A stretch of DNA of 47,131 nucleotides from Blastococcus saxobsidens (GTDB taxonomy: Bacteria > Actinomycetota > Actinomycetes > Mycobacteriales > Geodermatophilaceae): contig NZ_POQT01000038.1 of assembly GCF_002938435.1 (NCBI RefSeq), forward strand, positions 1 to 47,131, written 5' to 3'. Below the pieces are notes generated by a model. The model was not told the origin of the DNA and made no database searches. It was given only the letters and a program-made list of their open reading frames with translations. Within the stretch, counting starts at the first letter, position 1; every line of letters begins with the position of its first letter. The translations under genes and the position numbers were made by a program. Below, piece by piece: positions 26,120-33,999 of this stretch.

Positions 26120-27390
26120 TCAGCCTGCTCGTGACCTCGTGGTCCGGTCGGGGATGCGGGGCAGGACCAGGATCTCGGTGCCGTCGGGGCGCCAGGTGCG
26201 CCACCGGCCGTCGGTTTGTCGTTCCACCCGGAAGCCGTGGTGCACCAACGTGCGAGTGGCGTTCGCACAACAGGGCGGAGTTCTCGAGGTTGGTCTGGCC
26301 GCCGTCGATCCAGTGCAGGAGGTGGTGGACGTCGCACCAGTGGGCGGGGGCGTCGCAGCCGGTGCTCTGCACACTCAACTACGCCGCAGCCGCGGTCGCG
26401 GTAGTCGATGGCGCGGCGCAGCTGGGGCGGGGAGACCCGCTGGCGGCGGCCGTAGTCCAGGATCTGGCCGTCGGGGCCGATGACGATGCGGTTGATGCCG
26501 CCGTCGCAGGCCAGCCAGCGGGCCCGGGCGGCGGAGATCAGGGTGCCGAAGCCGGTCTGGGCGGCGCCGGGTCCGGTGGCGGGGTCGACCAGGTCTTGCA
26601 GGTCCACGCGGACCACGACGTGGGGTTTCTGGGTGCGCAGGATCGGCAGGTTGCCGGCGGCGAGTGCGTTGTCGCACAGCTGGACGAGGGCGTCGGCGGA
26701 CTGCTGGGCGCGGGTGCGGGTGTCCCCGGCGGGGCGGGAGGCCTGCAGGATGGATTCCAGCGCGGCCTGGAACTTCTCCCCGCCGACGGCGTCGAGCTCG
26801 CCGCGGAAGGACAGGCTGCCGTCGGCGTGCTTGGCCATGGTCAGCGACCGCTGTTCGGTGGGGTCGGGTTCGGGGCCGTCGGGGTCCAGGCGGGTGAGGT
26901 AGTGGTTCACGACCTGCCGGAGTTCGGCGTGCGGGCGGGTGGCCGCGACCTCGGCGAGGGTCGCATCGACGCCGGGCAGGTCGACGCCCTGGGCGTGGGC
27001 GGCGGCCAGGTTCTCCGGCGCCACGACCGGCGCGATCGCCGACACCGCCTCCGGGCTCACGTCTCCGCGGGCCGCCGCCGAGGCCACGGCCGGCAGCTGG
27101 GCGAGGGTGCGGCCGTTGCGGACCAGCTGGTTGGCCGCGGCCGCCGACAGCCGGCCGTGCCCGCGCAGCCAGGAGGCCATCGAGGCCTTGCCGTCGTGCT
27201 CGGTGGAGCCGGCCAGCTCGCACTGCCGCACCGTGCGCGCCAGCTCGGCGGCCAGCCGGTTCTGCATCGCCAGCAGCGGGGCCAGGCGTTCCAGCAGCGC
27301 CGGGCCGAACAGGCCCTCGATCCGCTCGGCGGCGAGCACGTCGAGTGCTACGTCCAGCTGCTCCACGACACCTCCCACCGGTTCGATCAT
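26120..27390 (-). pseudogene. DUF222/HNH endonuclease (13E12-like), frameshifted twice in the HNH domain
   Basis: The first ~330 codons from ATG 27390 encode an intact DUF222 domain ([67 protein letters not shown]) and the start of the HNH domain (AIDYRDRGC). The frame then breaks: about 16 extra nt at ~26361-26385 separate DRGC from the next in-frame piece (GCDAPAHWCDVHHLLHWIDGG, NSALLCERH). A +1 near 26251-26257 moves the remainder (RTLVHHGFRVE, RWRTWRPDGTEILVLPRIP) to the third frame. The nuclease should be dead unless these are sequencing errors. The gene interrupts the his cluster. A GTG at 27366 with GGAGG is an alternative start. Confidence 0.88.
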
Positions 27391-27398
27391 ACGTTCGA
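27383..27398 (-). promoter_or_regulatory. LexA (SOS) box over the start of the DUF222/HNH gene
   Basis: Minus strand TCGAAC-GTAT-GATCGA matches 11 of 12 fixed positions of the actinobacterial SOS box TCGAAC-N4-GTTCGA. It follows directly on a TAGTAT -10 box (27399-27404) and covers the predicted transcription start and the ATG at 27390. Confidence 0.75.
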
Positions 27399-27404
27399 AT
27401 ACTA
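27399..27404 (-). promoter_or_regulatory. -10 box of the DUF222/HNH gene
   Basis: TAGTAT on the minus strand, 8 nt before the ATG, abutting the SOS box. Confidence 0.55.
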
Positions 27405-27568
27405 CCGCCCGTCGAGCCGTCCGGCAGCACGAAAGCCCAGCTCCAGCTGCCTGTCCACAGATTCGACGGAGGCGTTGACGCCGTCGGCGACGGCCGCTCG
27501 AGGGCTGGCGCGGGAGCGACGTCGAGAGGCGGGACGGGAACACAACCGGGCCTTCCCGTGCTGGTCGG

Positions 27569-27574
27569 TACCGT
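27569..27574 (+). promoter_or_regulatory. -10 box of hisH
   Basis: TACCGT lies 7 nt before GTG 27582, suggesting that hisH has its own leaderless promoter rather than reading through from hisB. Confidence 0.45.
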
Positions 27575-27581
27575 GGCAGGC

Positions 27582-28220
27582 GTGAAGAAGGTGGCGGTTC
27601 TCGACTACGGGTCGGGCAACCTGCGGTCGGCCGAGCGGGCGCTGTCCCGCGTCGGCGCGGACGTGACGGTGACCTCCGACATGGACGTGGCCCTGGCGGC
27701 CGACGGGCTCGTCGTCCCGGGCGTCGGCGCGTTCGCCGCCTGCATGACCGGCCTGGACGCCGTCCAGGGACGGCGCATCATCGGCCGCCGCCTCGCCGGC
27801 GGGCGCCCGGTGCTCGGCATCTGCGTCGGCATGCAGATCCTGTTCGAGCGGGGCGTGGAGCACGGCGTGGACGCCGAGGGCTGCGGCGAGTGGCCCGGCG
27901 TCGTCGAGCAGCTGAAGGCCCCCGTCCTGCCGCACATGGGGTGGAACACCGTGCAGGCGGCTCCCGGCAGCACGCTGTTCGCCGGGCTCGAGGACCAGCG
28001 CTTCTACTTCGTGCACTCCTACGGGGTCCGCGAGTTCCCGCTGGGCTCCGACGGCGGCAGGTCGCCCCTGGCGCCTCCGAAGGTCACCTGGGCCGAGCAC
28101 GGCGACCGGTTCGTGGCCGGCGTGGAGAACGGCGCGCTGTCGGCCACCCAGTTCCACCCGGAGAAGAGCGGCGACGCCGGCGCGCAGCTGCTCACCAACT
28201 GGCTCGGCACTCTCCGCTGA
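27582..28220 (+). CDS. hisH: Imidazole glycerol phosphate synthase, glutaminase subunit
   Basis: Class I glutamine amidotransferase, 212 aa, feeding ammonia to HisF. Starts [21 protein letters not shown]. Oxyanion region [10 protein letters not shown]; nucleophile C81 in [12 protein letters not shown]; His and Glu of the triad in [16 protein letters not shown] and YFVHSYGV are also typical. GTG 27582 is used; an in-frame GTG three codons earlier lies within the -10 box. It is separated from hisA by the M28 peptidase and nitroreductase genes. Confidence 0.96.
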   Translation: MKKVAVLDYGSGNLRSAERALSRVGADVTVTSDMDVALAADGLVVPGVGAFAACMTGLDAVQGRRIIGRRLAGGRPVLGICVGMQILFERGVEHGVDAEGCGEWPGVVEQLKAPVLPHMGWNTVQAAPGSTLFAGLEDQRFYFVHSYGVREFPLGSDGGRSPLAPPKVTWAEHGDRFVAGVENGALSATQFHPEKSGDAGAQLLTNWLGTLR

Positions 28221-28302
28221 CGTCCGGGCCAGCCTGCCCGGCATCGGGATGATGCTCACCTAGGGTCACCGGAACCTGTCCCGGTGTCCCCAGGAGGTCG
28301 GT

Positions 28303-30708
28303 GTGCCCGCCGAGCGTTCCCGCCGGAGCAGCCAGGCCACCCGGACCGGGCAGGCCACCCAGAGCAGTCGGAGCGACCGCACCGACCTGACCGGCCGGCC
28401 CGGTCGGCTCGCCGGTCTCGTCGTCGCGGTGCTGCTGCTGGGCCTGGCCGCCTGGACCGTGGTGGGTCTGCAGCCCCCGGACCCGCGCCCCGCTGACGCG
28501 CCCGCCGGCGAGTTCAGCGCCGCCCGGGCGTTCGCCCACGTCCAGCGCATCGCGGCCGACGTCCACGTGACCGGCAGCCCCGAGAACGACCGGGTGGTCG
28601 AGGATCTGGTCGCCACGCTGACCGGGCTGGGCCTGGACACCCGCGTGCAGAACGCCGTCGGCGTGCGCGAGGGCGGTGCGGGCGAGATCCGCATGGCCCG
28701 GGTGCGCAACGTCGTCGGCGTCCTCCCCGGGGCCGACCCCACCGGCCGGCTCTACCTGATGGCGCACCACGACTCCGCCGATGCCGGGCCCGGCGCCGCG
28801 GACGACGCCGCCGGCGTCGCCGCGCTCCTGGAGTCGGTGCGGGCCCTGACGGCCGGGCCGCGGCTGAGCAACGACGTCGTCGTCGTCCTCACCGACGCCG
28901 AGGAGGCGTGCCTGTGCGGCGCCGAGGCGTTCGCCGCCTCGCACCCGCTGGCCGGCGGGGGAGTGGTGCTGAACTTCGAGGCCCGCGGCACCAGCGGCCC
29001 GCCCATCATGTTCGAGACGTCGCCGCGCAACGCCGACCTGGCGGCCGTCTTCGCCGAGGCGGCGCCGCACCCGGTGGCGAGCAGCTTCGCCGTCGAGGTC
29101 TACCGGGCGCTGCCGAACGACACCGACTTCAGCGTGCTGCTCGACGACGGCGACTTCGCCGGCATGAACACCGCCTTCATCGACGGCGCCGCCGGCTACC
29201 ACTCACCGCAGGACACCCCCGAGCGGCTCGACCGGCGCACCCTGCAGGCCCTCGGCGACAACGCCCTCGCCCTGGCCCGGGAGCTGGGCGACCGGGACCT
29301 GGCGGCGCTGGCCCGGCCGGCCGCCGAGGACGCCACGTACTTCCCGCTGCCCGGGTCGCTGGTGCGCTATCCCGGCACCGCCGTGTGGCCGCTGGCCGCA
29401 GCCGCGCTCGTCGCCGTCGCCGGCCTGGCGCTCACCCTGCGCGCCCGAGGGACCAGCTCGCTGCGCCGGACCGGCGGGGCGGCGCTGCTGGCACTGGTCC
29501 CGCTCGCGCTGGCCCCGCTGGCCGCCCAGGGGATGTGGGCGGCGCTCGTCGCGGTGCGCCCCGGGTACGCCGGCATGCTCGACCCGTGGCGCCCGGGCTG
29601 GTTCCGGCTGGCCGCCGTCGCGGTCGTGCTCGCCGTCGTCCTGGTCTGGTACGCGCTGCTGCGCCGCCGGGTGGGCCCGGCGCCGCTCGCGGCCGGCGCG
29701 CTGGTCTGGCTCGCCGTGCTCGCGGTGGTCCTGGCCGCCGTCGCACCCGGCGGCTCCTACCTGGCGGCGTGGCCGGCGCTGGTCGGGGCGCTCACCGGCA
29801 TCCTCGCCGCGCTGGCCCGGTCCCGGGCGGTGCAGGTCCTCGCCGCGCTGCTCACCGGCGCCGCGGCGGTGCTCGTCCTCGCGCCCACGGCGGCACTGTT
29901 CTTCCCGGCGTTGGGGCTCTCGCAGGCCGCGGCGCCCTCGGTCGTCGTCGTCCTGGCGGCGCTGGCGCTGCTGCCGGCGGCCGAGCTGCTGTTCCCCGAC
30001 CCCGAGGCGGACCCGTCGCGGCGGACCGCGCCGGCCGCGGTCGCGGTCCCCGCGACGGCGGTCGTCCTGGCCGCGGCCTGCGCGTTCGCCGGGCTGACGG
30101 TCGACCGGTTCGACGCCGCCCACCCGGTCCCGTCCCGGCTGGCCTACCTGCTCGACGCCGACCGGGGCGAGGCGCGGTGGGTGAGCACCGAGACGACGCC
30201 GGGGGAGTGGACCGGCCGCTTCGTCGACGGGCCCGGGACGCTCGGGTCCGACTACCCGTACCTGGCCGGGCGGGACGTGCTCACCGGACCGGCGGAGGCG
30301 GCCGCCCTGCCGGCACCGGAGGTCACCGTGCTCTCCGACGAGGAGCTGGGTGGACGGCGGGAGCTCAGCCTGCGCGTGCGGCCCCGGCGCGAGGACGTCC
30401 GGCTGGTCGACCTGACCGTCACCGTCGACGCCGGCACCGTGATGCGCGGCCGCATCGGCGGGCGGGCGCTGCCCGACACGGCCGTGGGCGGCGGCTCGCT
30501 GCGGGTCACCTTCCACGCGCCCCCGGCGGACGGGCTGCAGGTGGCCCTGTCGGTGGAGGGCGACGGGCCGGTGCGGCTGCGCGTGACCGATGCCGTCGAC
30601 GGGCTCACGGGGCTGCCCGGCCACGAGCCGCGCCCCGAGGGCGTCGACGTGGCCGGCGCGCACGGCTCGGACCTGGTGCTGGTCACCGCCACCACCGACC
30701 TGGGCTGA
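28303..30708 (+). CDS. Membrane-anchored M28 metallopeptidase with multi-pass C-terminal region
   Basis: 801 aa from GTG 28303 with a strong AGGAGGT site. A short basic N-terminus and a membrane helix (~36-56) precede an M28 aminopeptidase-like domain. Zinc-ligand segments are MAHHDSADAG (His ~155), GAADDAAGVAALLE, DAEEACLCGAEAF (Glu ~200) and AGYHSPQDTPERLD (His ~299). Residues ~345-610 contain about eight further membrane segments, and the final ~180 residues look like extracytoplasmic beta-rich sequence. The layout recalls vacuolar/ER M28 membrane proteases. A secreted-side peptidase is likely; its substrate is unknown. Convergent with the nitroreductase. Confidence 0.87.
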   Translation: MPAERSRRSSQATRTGQATQSSRSDRTDLTGRPGRLAGLVVAVLLLGLAAWTVVGLQPPDPRPADAPAGEFSAARAFAHVQRIAADVHVTGSPENDRVVEDLVATLTGLGLDTRVQNAVGVREGGAGEIRMARVRNVVGVLPGADPTGRLYLMAHHDSADAGPGAADDAAGVAALLESVRALTAGPRLSNDVVVVLTDAEEACLCGAEAFAASHPLAGGGVVLNFEARGTSGPPIMFETSPRNADLAAVFAEAAPHPVASSFAVEVYRALPNDTDFSVLLDDGDFAGMNTAFIDGAAGYHSPQDTPERLDRRTLQALGDNALALARELGDRDLAALARPAAEDATYFPLPGSLVRYPGTAVWPLAAAALVAVAGLALTLRARGTSSLRRTGGAALLALVPLALAPLAAQGMWAALVAVRPGYAGMLDPWRPGWFRLAAVAVVLAVVLVWYALLRRRVGPAPLAAGALVWLAVLAVVLAAVAPGGSYLAAWPALVGALTGILAALARSRAVQVLAALLTGAAAVLVLAPTAALFFPALGLSQAAAPSVVVVLAALALLPAAELLFPDPEADPSRRTAPAAVAVPATAVVLAAACAFAGLTVDRFDAAHPVPSRLAYLLDADRGEARWVSTETTPGEWTGRFVDGPGTLGSDYPYLAGRDVLTGPAEAAALPAPEVTVLSDEELGGRRELSLRVRPRREDVRLVDLTVTVDAGTVMRGRIGGRALPDTAVGGGSLRVTFHAPPADGLQVALSVEGDGPVRLRVTDAVDGLTGLPGHEPRPEGVDVAGAHGSDLVLVTATTDLG

Positions 30709-30718
30709 GCGCCGCGAC

Positions 30719-31318
30719 TCACCACCGGCCGTGGTGCACGACCTCCTCGACCCCGCGCCGGCCACGGCGCAGCGACGGCGACCGGCGGTCCTCGCCACCC
30801 GGGTAGCCGACCGACACGCAGCCCACGGGCCGGTACTCCTCGGGCACGCCGAACGCGGCGCGGAAGGCGGTCACCCGCTCGGCGGGGACGCCGAAGAAGC
30901 AGGCGCCCAGCCCCTCGTCGACCGCGGTGAGCAGCACCAGCAGGCTGGCCATGCCCGCGTCGACGTCCCAGTAGGGCACCGGCCAGCGCGCCTCGTCCCG
31001 GTCGGTCCAGCCCTTGTCCGGCTCGGCGTAGCGGTCGAGGTAGGCGGACTTGTTGGCCAGCGGCACGACCAGCAGAGGTGCGCGGCGCATGCGGGTCAGC
31101 CAGCCGTCGGGGGCGCCGTCGGAGGTCGTGGCCGACCAGAAGCGGTCGCGCTCCTCCGGCGTCTCCAGGACGAGGAACGCCCAGCCCTGGCTGAACCCCG
31201 CCGACGGCGCCCGGATGGCGTGCTCCAGCAGGCGCTCGCGCACCTCCGGGGGCACCGGGCGGACGGGGTCGTAGTCGCGCACCATGCGGCGACGGCGGAC
31301 GACGTCGGCGAACTCCAC
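30719..31318 (-). CDS. Nitroreductase family protein
   Basis: 199 aa from GTG 31318. FMN-binding nitroreductase fold: [68 protein letters not shown] and [10 protein letters not shown]. Such enzymes reduce nitroaromatics, quinones or flavins with NAD(P)H; the physiological substrate cannot be read from sequence. It is opposite in strand to its his neighbours, so it is probably not part of that pathway. Confidence 0.9.
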   Translation of the reverse strand: MEFADVVRRRRMVRDYDPVRPVPPEVRERLLEHAIRAPSAGFSQGWAFLVLETPEERDRFWSATTSDGAPDGWLTRMRRAPLLVVPLANKSAYLDRYAEPDKGWTDRDEARWPVPYWDVDAGMASLLVLLTAVDEGLGACFFGVPAERVTAFRAAFGVPEEYRPVGCVSVGYPGGEDRRSPSLRRGRRGVEEVVHHGRW

Positions 31319-31418
31319 GCCGCCAGCCTGTCACCCCGCGGGCGGGGTCAGGCGGCCCGGCCCAGCCGGGCCAGCGCACGCGACGGGAGCTGACGCCGGG
31401 CACCGCGGAGCCGGTCCC

Positions 31419-31424
31419 TAGGCT
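31419..31424 (+). promoter_or_regulatory. -10 box of hisA-ridA-hisF
   Basis: TAGGCT, 7 nt before GTG 31432, with no Shine-Dalgarno: a probable leaderless start of the three-gene unit. Confidence 0.5.
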
Positions 31425-31431
31425 GGACCCC

Positions 31432-32163
31432 GTGCCGAAGCTGCAGCTGCTCCCCGCCGTCGACGTCGCCGACGGCCAGGCCGTCCGTCTGGTGCAGGGG
31501 GAGGCCGGGAGCGAGACCTCCTACGGTGACCCCCTCGAGGCCGCGATGCAGTGGCAGCGCGACGGCGCCGAGTGGGTGCACCTGGTCGACCTCGACGCCG
31601 CGTTCGGCCGTGGGACCAACCGCGAGCTGCTGGCCCGCGTCGTCGGTGAGCTGGACGTCGACGTCGAGCTGTCCGGCGGGATCCGGGACGACGAGTCGCT
31701 GGCCGCAGCCCTGGCCACCGGCTGCCGCCGGGTGAACCTGGGCACCGCGGCCCTGGAGTCGCCGGAGTGGTGCGCCCGCGCCATCGCCGAGCACGGCGAC
31801 CGGATCGCCGTCGGGCTGGACGTGCGCGGCACCCGGCTGGCCGCGCGCGGGTGGACCAAGGAGGGCGGGGAGCTCTACGAGACCCTCGCCCGTCTCGACG
31901 CCGAGGGCTGCGCCCGCTACGTGGTCACCGACATCACCAAGGACGGCACGCTCCGCGGCCCGAACCTGGATCTGCTGCGCGAGGTCTGCGCCGCCACGCC
32001 GCGACCCGTCGTCGCCTCCGGCGGCGTGAGCTCGCTGGACGACATCCGCGCGCTCGCCGGGCTCACCGCCATCGGCGTCGAGGGGGCCATCGTCGGCAAG
32101 GCGCTCTACGCCGGTGCCTTCACGCTCCCGGAGGCGCTGAGGATCACGGAGGAGCTCGCATGA
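31432..32163 (+). CDS. priA: Phosphoribosyl isomerase A (bifunctional HisA/TrpF)
   Basis: 243-aa TIM barrel. In actinobacteria PriA isomerises both ProFAR (histidine) and phosphoribosyl anthranilate (tryptophan). D11 in LLPAVDV and D167 in [10 protein letters not shown] are the general acid/base pair; R19 and the R139-G140-W141 triplet in loop 5 are the substrate-switching residues of Pri[29 protein letters not shown] and [12 protein letters not shown] also match PriA. No separate trpF is seen in this window, which agrees with a dual role. Its stop overlaps ridA (ATGA). Confidence 0.94.
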   Translation: MPKLQLLPAVDVADGQAVRLVQGEAGSETSYGDPLEAAMQWQRDGAEWVHLVDLDAAFGRGTNRELLARVVGELDVDVELSGGIRDDESLAAALATGCRRVNLGTAALESPEWCARAIAEHGDRIAVGLDVRGTRLAARGWTKEGGELYETLARLDAEGCARYVVTDITKDGTLRGPNLDLLREVCAATPRPVVASGGVSSLDDIRALAGLTAIGVEGAIVGKALYAGAFTLPEALRITEELA

Positions 32164-32552
32164 GCGTCATCCGGCTGGGCTCGGGGGCCCCGTGGGAGGC
32201 GACCGTCGGCTACAGCCGGGTCGTCGTCCGCGGGGAGACCGCCTGGGTCAGCGGGACGACGGCCGTCGTCGACGGAACGGTCGCGCACCCGGGTGACGCC
32301 GCCGCCCAGACGCGGCACATCCTGGCGACGATCGAGCGCTCCCTCGAGCGCGCGGGCTTCACCCTGAACGACGTCGTCCGGACCCGGATGTTCGTCACCG
32401 ACATCTCCCGGTGGGAGGAGGTCGGCCGGGCGCACGGCGAGGTGTTCGGCGACATCCGGCCGGCCACCACGATGGTGCAGGTGTCCGCGCTGATCGACCC
32501 GGCGATGCTGGTGGAGATCGAGGCCGACGCGGTCCGCGGGGTGCCGGCGTGA
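32160..32552 (+). CDS. RidA family enamine/imine deaminase
   Basis: 130 aa. ATG 32160 overlaps the priA stop and has GGAGGAG upstream. YjgF/RidA fold: [15 protein letters not shown], the [17 protein letters not shown] segment with the arginine that binds the carboxylate in active RidA, and VEIEADAV near the end. RidA hydrolyses reactive enamines from PLP enzymes. Its tight embedding between priA and hisF suggests that it protects or tunes this pathway; that is inference. Confidence 0.9.
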   Translation: MSVIRLGSGAPWEATVGYSRVVVRGETAWVSGTTAVVDGTVAHPGDAAAQTRHILATIERSLERAGFTLNDVVRTRMFVTDISRWEEVGRAHGEVFGDIRPATTMVQVSALIDPAMLVEIEADAVRGVPA

Positions 32553-33343
32553 GTCTGGCGGTCCGCGTCATCCCGTGCCTGGACGTCGACGCCGGCCGGG
32601 TCGTGAAGGGCGTGAACTTCGTCGACCTGCGCGACGCCGGCGACCCGGTGGAGATGGCCCGGGTCTACGACGCCGAGGGTGCCGACGAGCTGACCTTCCT
32701 GGACATCACCGCCAGCTCCGGGAACCGGGAGACGACCTACGACGTCGTCCGCCGCACCGCCGAGAGCGTGTTCATCCCGCTCACCGTCGGCGGGGGCGTG
32801 CGCAGCGTCGAGGACGTCGACCGCCTGCTGCGCGCCGGCGCCGACAAGGTCGCGGTCAACACCGCCGCCGTGGCCCGGCCCGAGCTGATCGCCGAGATCG
32901 CGCACCGCTTCGGCAACCAGGTGCTGGTGCTGTCGCTGGACGCCCGGCACGTGCGCGCCGGCGCCGTCACCGACTCCGGCTACGAGATCACCACGCACGG
33001 CGGCCGCCGGGGCACCGGCCGCGATGCCGTCGAGTGGTGCGTACGGGCCGCCGAGCTCGGGGTCGGGGAGATCCTGCTCAACTCCATGGACGCCGACGGC
33101 ACCCGCGCCGGCTTCGACACCGACCTCATCCGGATGGCGCGCCGCGCGGTCGACGTGCCGCTGATCGCCAGCGGGGGAGCGGGGGCGGTCGAGCACTTCC
33201 CGCCCGCCGTCGAGGCCGGGGCCGACGCCGTGCTGGCCGCCAGCGTCTTCCACTTCGGCCAGCTGCGCGTCGGCGACGTGAAGGCCGGGCTCGCCGCCGC
33301 CGGCGTCCCGGTCCGCCACGAGGCGGACACCCCGCTCAGCTGA
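32549..33343 (+). CDS. hisF: Imidazole glycerol phosphate synthase, cyclase subunit
   Basis: 264-aa TIM barrel that pairs with HisH to form IGP and AICAR. GTG 32549 overlaps the ridA stop. Catalytic D in [17 protein letters not shown] and D in [10 protein letters not shown], plus DEFTFLDIT-like [41 protein letters not shown] and [13 protein letters not shown]. Ends by overlapping the convergent TIGR03085 gene by 8 bp. Confidence 0.97.
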   Translation: MSLAVRVIPCLDVDAGRVVKGVNFVDLRDAGDPVEMARVYDAEGADELTFLDITASSGNRETTYDVVRRTAESVFIPLTVGGGVRSVEDVDRLLRAGADKVAVNTAAVARPELIAEIAHRFGNQVLVLSLDARHVRAGAVTDSGYEITTHGGRRGTGRDAVEWCVRAAELGVGEILLNSMDADGTRAGFDTDLIRMARRAVDVPLIASGGAGAVEHFPPAVEAGADAVLAASVFHFGQLRVGDVKAGLAAAGVPVRHEADTPLS

Positions 33344-33953
33344 CCGCGACCTCCACGCGGGCGACGTCCCGGCGGCCGGAGACCCACAGCATGAGCTCCA
33401 GCGGCTCACCGGTCACCGTGCGACCACCGGCACCCAGGCGCCGCTCGACACCGGCCACGTCGCTGCGGCGCAGCGCGAGGCCACGTCTGCCGGCGGCGCG
33501 GCGGGCGTGGAGCGCCATGCCCGACCACAGCTGGTCCTGCTCCTCCCGCGACAGCCGCCGCGGCTCCCAGCCCGGCTGGGCACGGCGGACGTCCTCGTGG
33601 TGGATGGCGAACTCGGCCACGTTGAACGCCTTCGCCGCGGCCGGCAGGGCCATCGGGGACCACGACGGCGGCCCCGTGCGCACCTGCCGCACCACCTCGG
33701 CGTAGGGGGTGGAGGTGCGCAGCCGGTCCTCCAGGCGGTGCGACCACCCGGCCAGCCGCTGGCCCCCGGGGAGCATCTCCAGCCCGTAGCCGGGCAGGGC
33801 GTCGGGCCGGCGGTCCCGGACGGCGAGGTGCGCGGCGAGGTGGGCGGTGGTCCACCCCGCGCAGCACGTGGGTGCGTCGGGCCCCAGCTCGTCCAGCAGG
33901 TCGGCCAGCGCCGATCGTTCGCGATCGGGCAGGGACGGCGGCGTGGCGTTCAT
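33336..33953 (-). CDS. TIGR03085-type metal-binding (DinB/mycothiol maleylpyruvate isomerase-like) protein
   Basis: 205 aa from ATG 33953. The N-terminal helical bundle has [22 protein letters not shown], and [20 protein letters not shown] supplies His residues typical of the metal site of the DinB/MDMPI superfamily. Members of this group in actinobacteria are often mycothiol-dependent or of unknown role. A TAACTT box 6 nt upstream suggests a leaderless start. Found next to hisF in related genomes, as far as I recall. Confidence 0.82.
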   Translation of the reverse strand: MNATPPSLPDRERSALADLLDELGPDAPTCCAGWTTAHLAAHLAVRDRRPDALPGYGLEMLPGGQRLAGWSHRLEDRLRTSTPYAEVVRQVRTGPPSWSPMALPAAAKAFNVAEFAIHHEDVRRAQPGWEPRRLSREEQDQLWSGMALHARRAAGRRGLALRRSDVAGVERRLGAGGRTVTGEPLELMLWVSGRRDVARVEVAVS

Positions 33954-33959
33954 CGGGCG

Positions 33960-33965
33960 AAGTTA
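33960..33965 (-). promoter_or_regulatory. -10 box of the TIGR03085-type gene
   Basis: TAACTT on the minus strand, 6 nt before the ATG at 33953. Confidence 0.4.
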
Positions 33966-33999
33966 CCGAGGAGCACCACCCGCCGCACCCGGCCGCCGG

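Noticed and set aside
26120-26400. Programmed frameshifting to produce a full HNH protein
   Set aside because: Two shifts, one needing a 16-nt skip, with no slippery site or stimulatory structure seen.
28224-28241. Terminator after hisH
   Set aside because: Only a 6-bp stem (CCGGGC/GCCCGG) without U tract; too weak in this GC content.
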